A DNA stretch of 46,258 nt from DASQGA01 sp038209555 (GTDB lineage: Bacteria > Actinomycetota > Thermoleophilia > Gaiellales > Gaiellaceae). This document shows positions 1 to 6,735 of this stretch, piece after piece. The stretch is from positions 1-46,258 of the forward strand of contig JBBQXP010000009.1 of NCBI GenBank assembly GCA_038209555.1. Direction: 5' to 3'. Position numbers and translations under genes: made by a program. The notes below the pieces were generated by a model. It was not told where the DNA came from, ran no database searches, and worked only from the letters and a program-made list of their open reading frames with translations. Position 1 is the first letter of the stretch, and each line of letters begins with the position of its first letter.

Positions 1-1
1 C

Positions 2-1270
2 TCGCCGATCCGGTCCGTGCGTGCGCTCCAGATCCTGGACTCGCGTGGGAACCCCACGATCGAGGTGGAGATTGGGCTCGAGTCCGGTGCGTTGGGCCGC
101 GCTGCCGTTCCCTCCGGTGCCTCGACCGGGCAGTTCGAGGCAGCCGAGCTTAGAGACGGCGACAGGAACGTCTTCGGCGGCAAAGGCGTCCTCAGGGCGG
201 TGGAGCACGTTCGGGGAGAGATCGCATCTGCCCTCGCAGGGCGGGATCCGGGAGATCAGCGCGCCATCGACGAGTTGCTGATTCACCTCGACGGCACGGA
301 CAACAAGGGCCGGCTCGGAGCGAACGCGATCCTGGGCTGCTCGCTCGCTGTCGCGAAGGCCGCTGCGGCTGATGCAGGAGTTCCGCTCTACCGTTGGATC
401 GGCGGCGAGGACGCGCACGTCTTGCCCGTCCCGATGCTGAACGTGGTGAATGGGGGCGCGCACGCCCAGAATACGCTCGATCTGCAGGAGTTCATGGTCG
501 TCCCTGCGGGTGCCGTGTCGTTCGCCGAGGCGCTCGAGATCGGCGCGGAGACCTTCCATGCACTTCGGGACCTCCTGCACGAGCGAGGCCTCGCGACCGC
601 GGTCGGGGACGAGGGGGGCTTCGCACCGGACCTCGGGTCGAGCGAGGAGGCGATCGAAGTCGTGCTCGAGGCGGCCGAGCGGGCAGGGCACCGCGACCGC
701 GTGGCTCTCGCGCTCGATCCTGCCGCCACGGAGCTCTGGAAGGACCGGCGCTACCGGTTCGAGGGCCGTGAAGCCGATCCGGATGAGATGGTCGACTACT
801 GGGCGAGCCTCACGGACACCTACCCCATCGTCTCGATCGAGGACGGTCTCGCCGAGGACGAGTGGGCTGCCTGGCGCAAGCTGACCGATCGGATCGGGAG
901 CCGGGTTCAGCTCGTCGGCGACGATCTCTTCGTCACGAACGTCACCCGTCTCCGGCGCGGGATCGAGGAGGGCGTTGCCAACGCGATCCTCGTCAAGGTG
1001 AATCAGATCGGGACGCTGACCGAGACGCTCGACGCCATCGAGCTCGCGCGCTCTCACGGGTACGCGGTCGTCATTTCCCATCGTTCGGGGGAGACGGAGG
1101 ACACGACGATCGCGGACCTGGCCGTTGCCACCGGCGCAGGTCAAATCAAGGCGGGCGCGCCGTCTCGCACGGATCGTGTCGCGAAGTACAACCAACTCCT
1201 GCGGATCGAGGCGGAGCTCGGCGACCGGGCCGAGTACCCGGGCTGGTCGGCGTTTTCCCCGACCACCTGA
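2..1270 (+). CDS. eno: Enolase (5' end beyond window)
   Basis: Phosphopyruvate hydratase, converting 2-phosphoglycerate to phosphoenolpyruvate in glycolysis; cytosolic, Mg-dependent. The N-terminal ILDSRGNPT motif, the acidic metal ligands (DEGGFAP, SIEDGLAEDEW, GDDLFVTN) and the C-terminal SHRSGETEDTTIADLAV signature with the catalytic Lys (LVKVNQIGT) are all visible. A GTG at 17 could start it, but the frame is open to base 2 and reads SPIRSV before the conserved RALQILDSRG. Enolases usually carry 8-12 residues before that motif, so the true start probably lies just upstream of the window. The next gene, pyruvate kinase, uses the product of this reaction. Confidence 0.97.
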   Translation, partial: SPIRSVRALQILDSRGNPTIEVEIGLESGALGRAAVPSGASTGQFEAAELRDGDRNVFGGKGVLRAVEHVRGEIASALAGRDPGDQRAIDELLIHLDGTDNKGRLGANAILGCSLAVAKAAAADAGVPLYRWIGGEDAHVLPVPMLNVVNGGAHAQNTLDLQEFMVVPAGAVSFAEALEIGAETFHALRDLLHERGLATAVGDEGGFAPDLGSSEEAIEVVLEAAERAGHRDRVALALDPAATELWKDRRYRFEGREADPDEMVDYWASLTDTYPIVSIEDGLAEDEWAAWRKLTDRIGSRVQLVGDDLFVTNVTRLRRGIEEGVANAILVKVNQIGTLTETLDAIELARSHGYAVVISHRSGETEDTTIADLAVATGAGQIKAGAPSRTDRVAKYNQLLRIEAELGDRAEYPGWSAFSPTT

Positions 1271-1421
1271 CCCGTTGCGATCGCGTCAAGCTCTCGGCAC
1301 GAATCGCGCGTCACGTACGCGCCTGGGCGCCATACGCTGGACGCGGGGGAACCAGTAATCAGGGGGTCCCCCGGGGACTACCGATTTCGTACCCGGGCCC
1401 GGCGCCTTCGGGTCTCTCGGC

Positions 1422-1427
1422 TACCGT
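1422..1427 (+). promoter_or_regulatory. -10-like box before pyk (leaderless type)
   Basis: TACCGT lies 12 bases before the pyk GTG. No Shine-Dalgarno or convincing -35 is visible. Initiation 7 bases after the box would fall on the start codon itself, so a leaderless mRNA is inferred. The rest of the 163-base eno-pyk gap holds an imperfect G/C-rich hairpin around 1350-1380 without a U-tract. Confidence 0.4.
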
Positions 1428-1433
1428 GACCAG

Positions 1434-2846
1434 GTGAACAGCGGCCAGCGTCGCACGAAGATCGTCTGCACGATCGGCCCCGCCTCCTCGTCCCAAGGGA
1501 TGATCGACGCACTCGTAGACGCGGGGTTGGATGCGGCGCGACTGAACTTCTCGCACGGAGCCCATGCAGATCACGCTGAAGGCGCCCGCCTCGTACGCGA
1601 TGCGCAGGCGCGGGCCGGGCGTCCGCTCGCCCTGATCGCTGACCTGCAGGGCCCGAAGCTCCGGATCGGAGAGCTGAAGGCTCCACTCGAGCTCGCGCCG
1701 GGCGACCGGGTGAGGCTCACCGGCGACGGTGGCGGCTCAGACGGCGACCTACCCGTGGGCCCGCCGGTTCTCCCGCAGGTCCTCCGGCCTGGCCACGACG
1801 TCCTGATCGACGACGGGCGCGTTCGTCTTCGCGTCGATGAAGTCGAAGGAGGCCGTGTCCTGAGCACCGTCATGGTCGGTGGCGTCGTGGAAGCCCACAA
1901 GGGCCTGAACGTCCCGGGCGTTCCGATCCCTGTCCCCTCGCTCACCGAAAAGGACCGGCGCGACCTTGACTTCGCGCTGGGCCTCGACGTGGACTACGTG
2001 GCCCTCTCGTTCGTCCGCTCGGCCAATGACGTGCGGGAGCTCCGCGAGCTTCTCCACGCCGCGGGCTCCGAGGCCCTCGTGATCGCAAAGATCGAGAAGG
2101 CCGAAGCGATCGACGACCTGAACGGCATCCTCCGGGTCTCCGATGCAGTCATGGTCGCGAGAGGAGATCTGGGAGTCGAGATCGGCCCCGCCGAAGTGCC
2201 GCTCGTCCAGAAGCGCATCCTTCAGGCTGCGCTCGAGCGCGGGAAGCCTGCAATTACGGCCACTCAGATGCTCGAGTCGATGCTGAATCAGCCGGAGCCC
2301 ACCCGGGCCGAGGCAAGCGACGTCGCCAACGCGATCCTCGACGGCACCTCGGCGCTCATGCTCTCAGGGGAGACCGCGGTCGGACGTTTCCCGATCGAGA
2401 GCGTTCAGACGATGGACAAGATCGCCCGCGCCGTCGAGCCGAGTCTCGCGTACAGGCATGAGCTTGCGCAGGACGAGCCGTTTCGCTCCGTGGGGGAGGC
2501 CATGTCGAACGCGGCGTGCGACATCGCCGAAGTTCTCGAAGCGGCTGCGGTGCTCGTCCCGACCTATAGCGGACGGACCGCGTCCGCGGTCGCGCGCCAT
2601 CGGCCCCGGCGGCCGGTCATCGCTGTCACGCACAAGCCCCATGCGGCCCAGCAGCTCGCGATCGAGTGGGGAGTCGTGCCCGCGCTCATCGAGCAATGCC
2701 GGGATGTCGAACACCTTTGGGCGGTGAGTCTTGAAGCGGCCCGCTCGACCGGCATCGTCGAGTCCGGCGACCGCGTGGTCATCACCGCAGGAACTGCGGT
2801 CAACGTGCCGGGCACGACGAACCTGATCAAGGTGGAGACGGCCTAG
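1434..2846 (+). CDS. pyk: Pyruvate kinase
   Basis: Final ATP-forming step of glycolysis, phosphoenolpyruvate + ADP to pyruvate + ATP, in the cytosol. The protein is 470 residues, typical of bacterial PykA/PykF. It begins RRTKIVCTIGPASSS, then shows the substrate/K+ loop ARLNFSHG, the B domain at about residues 70-165, the catalytic Lys in AKIEKAEAIDDL, the metal-binding VMVARGDLGVEI and the active-site TATQMLESM. The C-terminal allosteric-type domain (about 345-470) is complete. Start GTG fits the family N-terminus. It follows enolase by 163 bases and probably has its own promoter. Confidence 0.97.
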   Translation: MNSGQRRTKIVCTIGPASSSQGMIDALVDAGLDAARLNFSHGAHADHAEGARLVRDAQARAGRPLALIADLQGPKLRIGELKAPLELAPGDRVRLTGDGGGSDGDLPVGPPVLPQVLRPGHDVLIDDGRVRLRVDEVEGGRVLSTVMVGGVVEAHKGLNVPGVPIPVPSLTEKDRRDLDFALGLDVDYVALSFVRSANDVRELRELLHAAGSEALVIAKIEKAEAIDDLNGILRVSDAVMVARGDLGVEIGPAEVPLVQKRILQAALERGKPAITATQMLESMLNQPEPTRAEASDVANAILDGTSALMLSGETAVGRFPIESVQTMDKIARAVEPSLAYRHELAQDEPFRSVGEAMSNAACDIAEVLEAAAVLVPTYSGRTASAVARHRPRRPVIAVTHKPHAAQQLAIEWGVVPALIEQCRDVEHLWAVSLEAARSTGIVESGDRVVITAGTAVNVPGTTNLIKVETA

Positions 2847-2869
2847 CCCCCCTAGTCGTTTAGTTCCGA

Positions 2870-2898
2870 TTGACAAAGGGGGATCCATTCGCTTCAGT
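2870..2898 (+). promoter_or_regulatory. Candidate sigma70-type promoter for small exported protein
   Basis: A consensus -35 TTGACA (2870-2875) is followed after 17 bases by TTCAGT (2893-2898), a weak -10. A small GC hairpin (GCCGC/GCGGC) follows in the leader, and a GGGAAAGG ribosome-binding sequence sits just before the ATG at 2946. Confidence 0.45.
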
Positions 2899-2945
2899 CC
2901 CCGGCGGAAGGCCGCTGACTGCGGCGAATCGAGGGAAAGGATTTC

Positions 2946-3287
2946 ATGCGGCTCAAGATGTTGGCATTGCTCGGCGCAACACTGCTTGCCCTTGTGGTTG
3001 CGGTACCAGCGTTTGGATTCGATTGCTCGGTGGCGAAGAAGCCTCCGACCGCCGGTGCAGTCGGAATCGTTGATTTCACGACCGACGAGTTCACACCGTT
3101 GAAGCCCAACCCCGGGACCGATGAGCACCCGCACGGCGGCTTCATCGCGCTCACCGACGGCGAGTTCACGGTCTCGACCTTCCTGCACGCGCCGGGCGGC
3201 GTCCTGCCTCCGGTGCGCTCGGGCGGGCCGCAGGACAATTGCGACGGTAAAGGACTCGACTCGCTCGAGGAGTGCTTCAGCGGGTAA
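2946..3287 (+). CDS. Small exported protein of unknown function
   Basis: A 113-residue protein of no family I recognise. The first 23 residues form a signal peptide (MRLKM, a hydrophobic LLGATLLALVVAV core, then a PAFGF cleavage region). The mature part of about 90 residues is acidic and Gly/Pro rich. It contains three cysteines after the likely cleavage site (FDCS, DNCDG, EECFSG) and a HPHGGF stretch that could bind a metal, though that is speculation. A good Shine-Dalgarno precedes the ATG. With its own promoter upstream and a strong terminator downstream it looks monocistronic. The family is probably lineage-restricted. Confidence 0.8.
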   Translation: MRLKMLALLGATLLALVVAVPAFGFDCSVAKKPPTAGAVGIVDFTTDEFTPLKPNPGTDEHPHGGFIALTDGEFTVSTFLHAPGGVLPPVRSGGPQDNCDGKGLDSLEECFSG

Positions 3288-3312
3288 GCCCGACTAGCAA
3301 GCGATTGTCGTT

Positions 3313-3345
3313 GAAGGGAGCGCCCCCAAGCGCTCCCTTCATTTT
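3313..3345 (+). terminator. Intrinsic terminator after exported protein gene
   Basis: A perfect 11-bp stem (GAAGGGAGCGC / GCGCTCCCTTC) with a 6-base loop is followed by ATTTTCC. It lies 25 bases after the stop codon at 3287 and before the septum-initiator gene, so it separates the two transcripts. Confidence 0.8.
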
Positions 3346-3400
3346 CCTCTCACCCGCTCACGGCGACGCGGCCTAGATCGTTCGTCACCGATTGCGGGGG

Positions 3401-3778
3401 ATGTGGGACTCTTCGATCGACAATCGAAGCAGGAGGCAGCCCGGGGCGGTCGAATTGCGATGCCCCGTGTCCCGCTCCCGTCGAAAGCGCCGTTCGTCGC
3501 TTCTCCGTTGGCTTGCCGTCGCGGTCATCGGTGTGATCGGGTTCGCGTACGTCCACCCCGTGCGCTCGTATTTGCACGCGAGAGACCAGGTGGAGGCCCG
3601 TCGGACCGAGCTCGGAACGCTCGAGCGGGAGAGGCAGGAGCTGGCCCGTCGCCTTGCGCTCTCCGAGACGGATCAGTTCGTGGTGGAGGAGGCGCGTCGT
3701 ATTGGGCTCGTGCGGCCGGGGGAGCGGTTGTTCATCGTGAAGGGCCTCCAGGGTCACGAAAGCGGGCGGCTACGATGA
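3401..3778 (+). CDS. FtsB/DivIC-like septum formation initiator
   Basis: A bitopic cell-division protein of the septum formation initiator family, expected to join the FtsQ-L-B/DivIB-FtsL-DivIC complex at the divisome. It has a basic cytoplasmic tail (SRSRRKRRSS), one transmembrane helix (WLAVAVIGVIGFAYV), then a coiled coil (ARDQVEARRTELGTLERERQ) and a conserved tail with LSETDQFVVEEARRIGLVRPGE. The start is unsettled: TTG 3392, ATG 3401, TTG 3455 and GTG 3467 are all in frame, and only the last part is conserved. An AGGAGG at 3431 sits too far from the later starts to decide. It is followed by DUF501, an order common in Actinobacteria. Confidence 0.88.
   Translation: MWDSSIDNRSRRQPGAVELRCPVSRSRRKRRSSLLRWLAVAVIGVIGFAYVHPVRSYLHARDQVEARRTELGTLERERQELARRLALSETDQFVVEEARRIGLVRPGERLFIVKGLQGHESGRLR
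3771..3776 (+). promoter_or_regulatory. -10-like box before DUF501 gene
   Basis: TACGAT begins 12 bases before the GTG at 3783 and overlaps the end of the upstream gene. The spacing matches the other candidate leaderless boxes in this window. Confidence 0.3.
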
Positions 3779-3782
3779 TCTC

Positions 3783-4253
3783 GTGGACGATGCGGCACTC
3801 GTCTCTTGGCAGCTCGGAAGACCGGCTCGGCCGTTTCGCCGGGTCGCTGTCCGCTGCGTGTATGGCTTTCCTGCGGTCACGGAACAGCCGGCGGTCGGGC
3901 CGGACGGCGCGCCCTTCCCGACCACCTACTACCTGACCTGTCCATGGCTCGTCGCCGCGCTCGCGCGCAGCGAGGCCGCCGGCGGGGTCAAGCGATGGAG
4001 CAAGTCGGCGTCGTCGGACCCGCAGCTCGGTGAAAGTCTCGAACGGGCAAACGCCGAGCAACGCGCGCTTCGGCCGGAGATCGACGCGGGCATCGCCGGA
4101 ACGAAGAACGGAGCGCTGAAATGCCTGCACGCACACGCGGCGTTCGCGCTCGCGCGGCCGGGCTACGTGCTGGGCGAGCAGATCGTCGAGGAAGCCGGCG
4201 AGCGCTGGTGCCCAGACGCGCGCTGTGCCTCGGCGTCCGAGGTTGCGCCATAG
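3783..4253 (+). CDS. DUF501 family protein
   Basis: A 156-residue protein of the DUF501 family, whose biochemical role is unknown. Family features are the N-terminal LGRPARPFRRVAVRC, the TTYYLTCPWL segment and the tail with LKCLHAHAAFALA and NPGYVLGEQI-like RPGYVLGEQI. The GTG start is 5 bases past the septum-initiator stop, and the stop shares one base with the next GTG, so it is translationally coupled. In many actinobacteria the gene lies between an FtsB-like gene and a Ppx/GppA phosphatase; no Ppx follows here. Confidence 0.88.
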   Translation: MDDAALVSWQLGRPARPFRRVAVRCVYGFPAVTEQPAVGPDGAPFPTTYYLTCPWLVAALARSEAAGGVKRWSKSASSDPQLGESLERANAEQRALRPEIDAGIAGTKNGALKCLHAHAAFALARPGYVLGEQIVEEAGERWCPDARCASASEVAP

Positions 4254-4567
4254 TGGCGGTCGAACACGTTCGGTACCAGTGGGACGAGGGCCGGCGACGG
4301 CTCGAGGCGGCGGGGGAAGGAACCGCGCGCTCCAGGCATCTCCTGCTCCTCGTCGATGCCGTCGTCGACGAGCTGCGACGCCGGGTGGGGCAGACCTACA
4401 CCCTGAACGAGCTTGCGGGCGCCTACCGGGGCTCGGAGGAGTGGGTGCGCGAGGTTGTCCTCAGAGTGACGCCTCCGAAGGCGCGGGCGGGTGTTCGCGA
4501 CACGACGCTCGTCCAAGACGCGGCGTTCGCGCTGTACGCCCACGGAGCGACCGACTACCGGCCGTGA
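4253..4567 (+). CDS. Small hypothetical protein
   Basis: A 104-residue, largely helical protein that I do not recognise. The GTG at 4253 overlaps the TAG of DUF501 by one base, and the stop overlaps the next ATG as TGATG, so all three genes are coupled. The translation starts MAVEHVRYQWDEGRRRLE and contains LVDAVVDELRRRVGQTY and a region reading GSEEWVREVVLRVTP. The frame is open further upstream, but that part is the shadow of DUF501. No signal peptide or membrane segment is seen. Confidence 0.75.
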   Translation: MAVEHVRYQWDEGRRRLEAAGEGTARSRHLLLLVDAVVDELRRRVGQTYTLNELAGAYRGSEEWVREVVLRVTPPKARAGVRDTTLVQDAAFALYAHGATDYRP

Positions 4568-4836
4568 TGGAAGAACGTGAAGCAGGCATCCACTCGTCGC
4601 TCGCGCGGAGGAAGGAGCGAGTCCAGGAGCGCACTCGCGCGCGGCGCCGCCGGGCGCTCGTCTGGGTGGTGTGCGCACTGGCGACGATCGTCGTCTTCTG
4701 TGTAGGCCTCGTGGTAGGCCGCGCGCTCGAGAGCGCTCCGCGGCCGGGAGGAGCCCAGACAGGCATCCGCAACCTCAACCCGAGCACCTTGCCCCCGTTG
4801 ACCCGAACGGTGACGGTTACGTCTTCGTCACCTTAG
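4567..4836 (+). CDS. Small single-pass membrane protein
   Basis: An 89-residue protein starting MEEREAGIHSSLARRK. A very basic stretch (ERVQERTRARRRRA) precedes one transmembrane helix (LVWVVCALATIVVFCVGLVVG), giving a predicted cytoplasmic N-terminus. A short extracytoplasmic tail rich in Pro, Thr and Ser follows. No known family is recognised. The start overlaps the previous stop (TGATG), so it belongs to the DUF501 operon. Its last bases contain a 7-bp inverted repeat (GGTGACG / CGTCACC) that could be regulatory for the next gene. Confidence 0.72.
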   Translation: MEEREAGIHSSLARRKERVQERTRARRRRALVWVVCALATIVVFCVGLVVGRALESAPRPGGAQTGIRNLNPSTLPPLTRTVTVTSSSP

Positions 4837-4879
4837 GGTATGTACGGTCAGGTGATGTCAGGTTTTCGCGGGGCTCAGG

Positions 4880-5464
4880 GTGGTTGATCGCCAAACGAGT
4901 CGCTCAGGCGCGGGCGTCAACCCCGAGTGGTTGACGCTGGGCCAGGCCGCCAAGTACCTCGGGGTCGCGCAGAGCACGATTCGCAAGTGGTCTGACAGTG
5001 GACGTCTGTCCGCCTTCTATACGCCCGGAGGCCACCGCCGGTTCCGGCGTGAAGACCTGGATTCGTTCCTCGGCGCATCCCGCCCTTCCGGGCGGGCGCG
5101 ACCTCTCATCCTCATCGTCGACGATGACCAGCGGCTGCGGGAATACCTGCGGGTCAACTTCGAGATGGAGGGCTATCTCGTCCGAGAGGCCGCGAGCGCC
5201 GCAGAAGGCCTCGAAGCGCTGGACGAGGAGCCGCCTGATCTCATCCTGCTCGACGTGATGATGCCGCAAGTTGACGGCTGGGAAATGCTGAGCCACGTTC
5301 GGGAGCGCCACGGAGTCGAGTCGATTCCCGTCGTCATGTTCAGCGGGAAGGTCGACGAGCAGTCGGCGGAAGCCGCCCGGGAGCGCGGGGCCCAAGCGTT
5401 CATCGGCAAGCCCTTTGACCCGCAGCAGCTGATCGTGTCGACGAAGCAGCTGCTCAGCGCTTAG
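4880..5464 (+). CDS. MerR/excisionase-type HTH fused to receiver domain
   Basis: A 194-residue fusion. Residues about 14-65 are a MerR/BldC-like winged HTH (WLTLGQAAKYLGVAQSTIRKW, then TPGGHRRFRREDLDSFL). Residues about 75-194 are a response-regulator receiver: the acidic pair in LIVDDD, the phospho-acceptor Asp in LILLDVMMP, Ser in MFSGK and Lys in IGKPFDP are all present, so phosphorylation is plausible. Usual response regulators put the receiver first, so this order is reversed. No kinase gene is adjacent. The GTG start lies 43 bases after the preceding stop; a later start would still keep both domains. DNA binding under phosphorelay control is inferred. Confidence 0.85.
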   Translation: MVDRQTSRSGAGVNPEWLTLGQAAKYLGVAQSTIRKWSDSGRLSAFYTPGGHRRFRREDLDSFLGASRPSGRARPLILIVDDDQRLREYLRVNFEMEGYLVREAASAAEGLEALDEEPPDLILLDVMMPQVDGWEMLSHVRERHGVESIPVVMFSGKVDEQSAEAARERGAQAFIGKPFDPQQLIVSTKQLLSA

Positions 5465-5482
5465 TGCCCCTGAAGGGGCACT
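5463..5482 (+). other. Perfect hairpin between receiver gene and PAP2 start
   Basis: An 8-bp perfect stem (AGTGCCCC / GGGGCACT) with a TGAA loop begins inside the stop codon of the HTH-receiver gene and ends 6 bases before the TTG of the next gene. There is no U-tract. It may act as an attenuator or limit ribosome access; this is inferred from position. Confidence 0.45.
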
Positions 5483-5488
5483 AGAGGC

Positions 5489-6052
5489 TTGTCTGCGGCC
5501 GATCGCGGCGCGTTCGTATGGGTTGTCGAGCACCGCGCCGCCTGGCTCGACCCGATCTTCATCGCCCTCTCGGCGATCGGGTACGGAGGAATTGTCTGGA
5601 TCGCCCTCGCGACGATGCTCTCGCTCGTCGGGCGCCGCCCCGTCCTGTTGCGGACGGGGCTGACCGCCGGGTCCGTCTGGGCCGCCGATCTTGTCGCGAC
5701 GATCCTAAAGAACGTCGTCGACCGCCCGCGCCCGCCCTCAATCGTGCCCGAGGCGGATCCGCTGCTCGGTGGCACGCTCGGCTCGTCGCTCCCTTCCGGC
5801 CACGCCGCTACAAGCTTCGCAGGGGCGGTCGTGCTGGCCTACCTCTTCCCTCGCGCGCTGCCGTGGCTCGTCACCCTTGCGGTCGCGATCAGCTTCTCGC
5901 GCGTCTACGTCGGAGTCCACTACCCGTTCGACGTCCTGGCCGGGGCCGTGGTGGGCGCGAGCGTGGGTGCCCTCGTCGTGCTTGCCCTTAGAGCTCCTCT
6001 GAAGCTTTCAGAAGGCCGGCGACCACGAGCAGTATCGCCGCCACCAGGCTGA
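5489..6052 (+). CDS. PAP2-family membrane phosphatase
   Basis: A polytopic membrane phosphatase of the PAP2/type 2 phosphatidic acid phosphatase superfamily. All three active-site motifs are visible: KNVVDRPRP (KX6RP), LPSGHA (PSGH) and SRVYVGVHYPFDV (SRX5HX3D). Likely substrates are phosphatidic acid, undecaprenyl pyrophosphate or another lipid phosphate; the sequence does not decide. It has 187 residues and about five or six membrane helices. TTG is the best start. The last 65 bases overlap the 3' end of a convergent membrane-protein gene, and the C-terminal tail there (about 20 residues, basic, Pro-rich) is unlike a conserved PAP2 end. Confidence 0.9.
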   Translation: MSAADRGAFVWVVEHRAAWLDPIFIALSAIGYGGIVWIALATMLSLVGRRPVLLRTGLTAGSVWAADLVATILKNVVDRPRPPSIVPEADPLLGGTLGSSLPSGHAATSFAGAVVLAYLFPRALPWLVTLAVAISFSRVYVGVHYPFDVLAGAVVGASVGALVVLALRAPLKLSEGRRPRAVSPPPG

Positions 6053-6428
6053 TCCAGATACCGATCGACCGGCCGAAGCCGGCGAAGTCGTCAGGGATGT
6101 CGAGGATGCGAATCAGCACGAAGACGGTGCCGAGGGCGCCGAGCACTGCGATCACCATGCCGACCGGCACAGTTGGGGGAAGCTCGAAGCCCGCAGCGCG
6201 CAGCAGGAGGACCGCTAGCACCGCCAACCCCACGAAGAGGACGAGTTTGCCGAGAGCGCCGCTGTGCCAGGCGAGGATCGAGACGTCCATGCCCTCGGCC
6301 GACCCGGTGTACCAGCCCATGAACGAGCTCAGCGTGAAGACGAGCGCGGCGACCCACGCAAGCCCTTCACCCGGCGTCCAGAAGCTGGCGCTCGGCAGGC
6401 GGCGGCGCGGGTTTTCCTCGAGCTGCAT
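5988..6428 (-). CDS. Four-helix membrane protein of unknown function
   Basis: A 146-residue integral membrane protein with four predicted helices: LAWVAALVFTLSSFMGWY, LVLFVGLAVLAVLLL, VGMVIAVLGALGTVFVLI and GIWISLVAAILLVVAGLL. A short N-terminal cytoplasmic segment precedes them. It resembles the loosely defined small membrane proteins common in Thermoleophilia, with no assigned function. The upstream small gene's stop overlaps its ATG (TGATG on the minus strand), so the two are co-translated. It converges on, and overlaps by 65 bases, the PAP2 gene. Confidence 0.8.
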   Translation of the reverse strand: MQLEENPRRRLPSASFWTPGEGLAWVAALVFTLSSFMGWYTGSAEGMDVSILAWHSGALGKLVLFVGLAVLAVLLLRAAGFELPPTVPVGMVIAVLGALGTVFVLIRILDIPDDFAGFGRSIGIWISLVAAILLVVAGLLKASEEL

Positions 6429-6661
6429 CAGAGTCCGAAGAGCGCCTGGATCTGATCCCAGATCGTCAGGCTGATCAGGACGGCTGCCAGCAGGAGCAGG
6501 AAGAGGAGCACTGCGAACCGGCGGCGCGCGCGCTGTCGCTCGAGCTTGTGCTCGATCCGCGCGCGACGCTTGGCGCGTTCGACTCTTAAGTTTCGCTCGA
6601 CAGCGGGCGTGGGTCGGACCTGCTTCGGACGCGTGGCCCGTCGCGGGGCTGGGGCGGGCAT
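6428..6661 (-). CDS. Small basic single-pass membrane protein
   Basis: A 77-residue protein that starts MPAPAPRRATRPKQ. It has a long, strongly basic, helical N-terminal half (ERAKRRARIEHKLERQRARRR) and one C-terminal transmembrane helix (FAVLLFLLLLAAVLISLTIW). An in-frame ATG-like start 54 bases further upstream is possible, but the internal ATG gives a more natural N-terminus. It is coupled to the downstream four-helix membrane protein. No family is recognised; the basic tail could contact nucleic acid or anionic lipid. Confidence 0.7.
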   Translation of the reverse strand: MPAPAPRRATRPKQVRPTPAVERNLRVERAKRRARIEHKLERQRARRRFAVLLFLLLLAAVLISLTIWDQIQALFGL

Positions 6662-6722
6662 GACGCGTGATTCTTCCCGGTCAGGGGCCGAACCGCAAAT
6701 CCGGTCGGCGCTCATCTGGGGC

Positions 6723-6728
6723 CATAAT
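6723..6728 (+). promoter_or_regulatory. -10-like box before GAF-phosphatase gene
   Basis: CATAAT begins 13 bases before the ATG at 6736 and no Shine-Dalgarno is present. This favours transcription starting at or next to the ATG, and supports 6736 as start over the longer open frame from 6667. Confidence 0.42.
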
Positions 6729-6735
6729 CACCGAC

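Noticed and set aside
1350..1380. Intrinsic terminator after eno
   Set aside because: The G/C-rich stem is imperfect and no U-tract follows, so it is mentioned only as a possible structure.
4260..4272. CGAACACGTTCG, resembling a LexA site
   Set aside because: The half-sites are two bases apart instead of four, and it lies inside a coding region, so it does not fit the operator.
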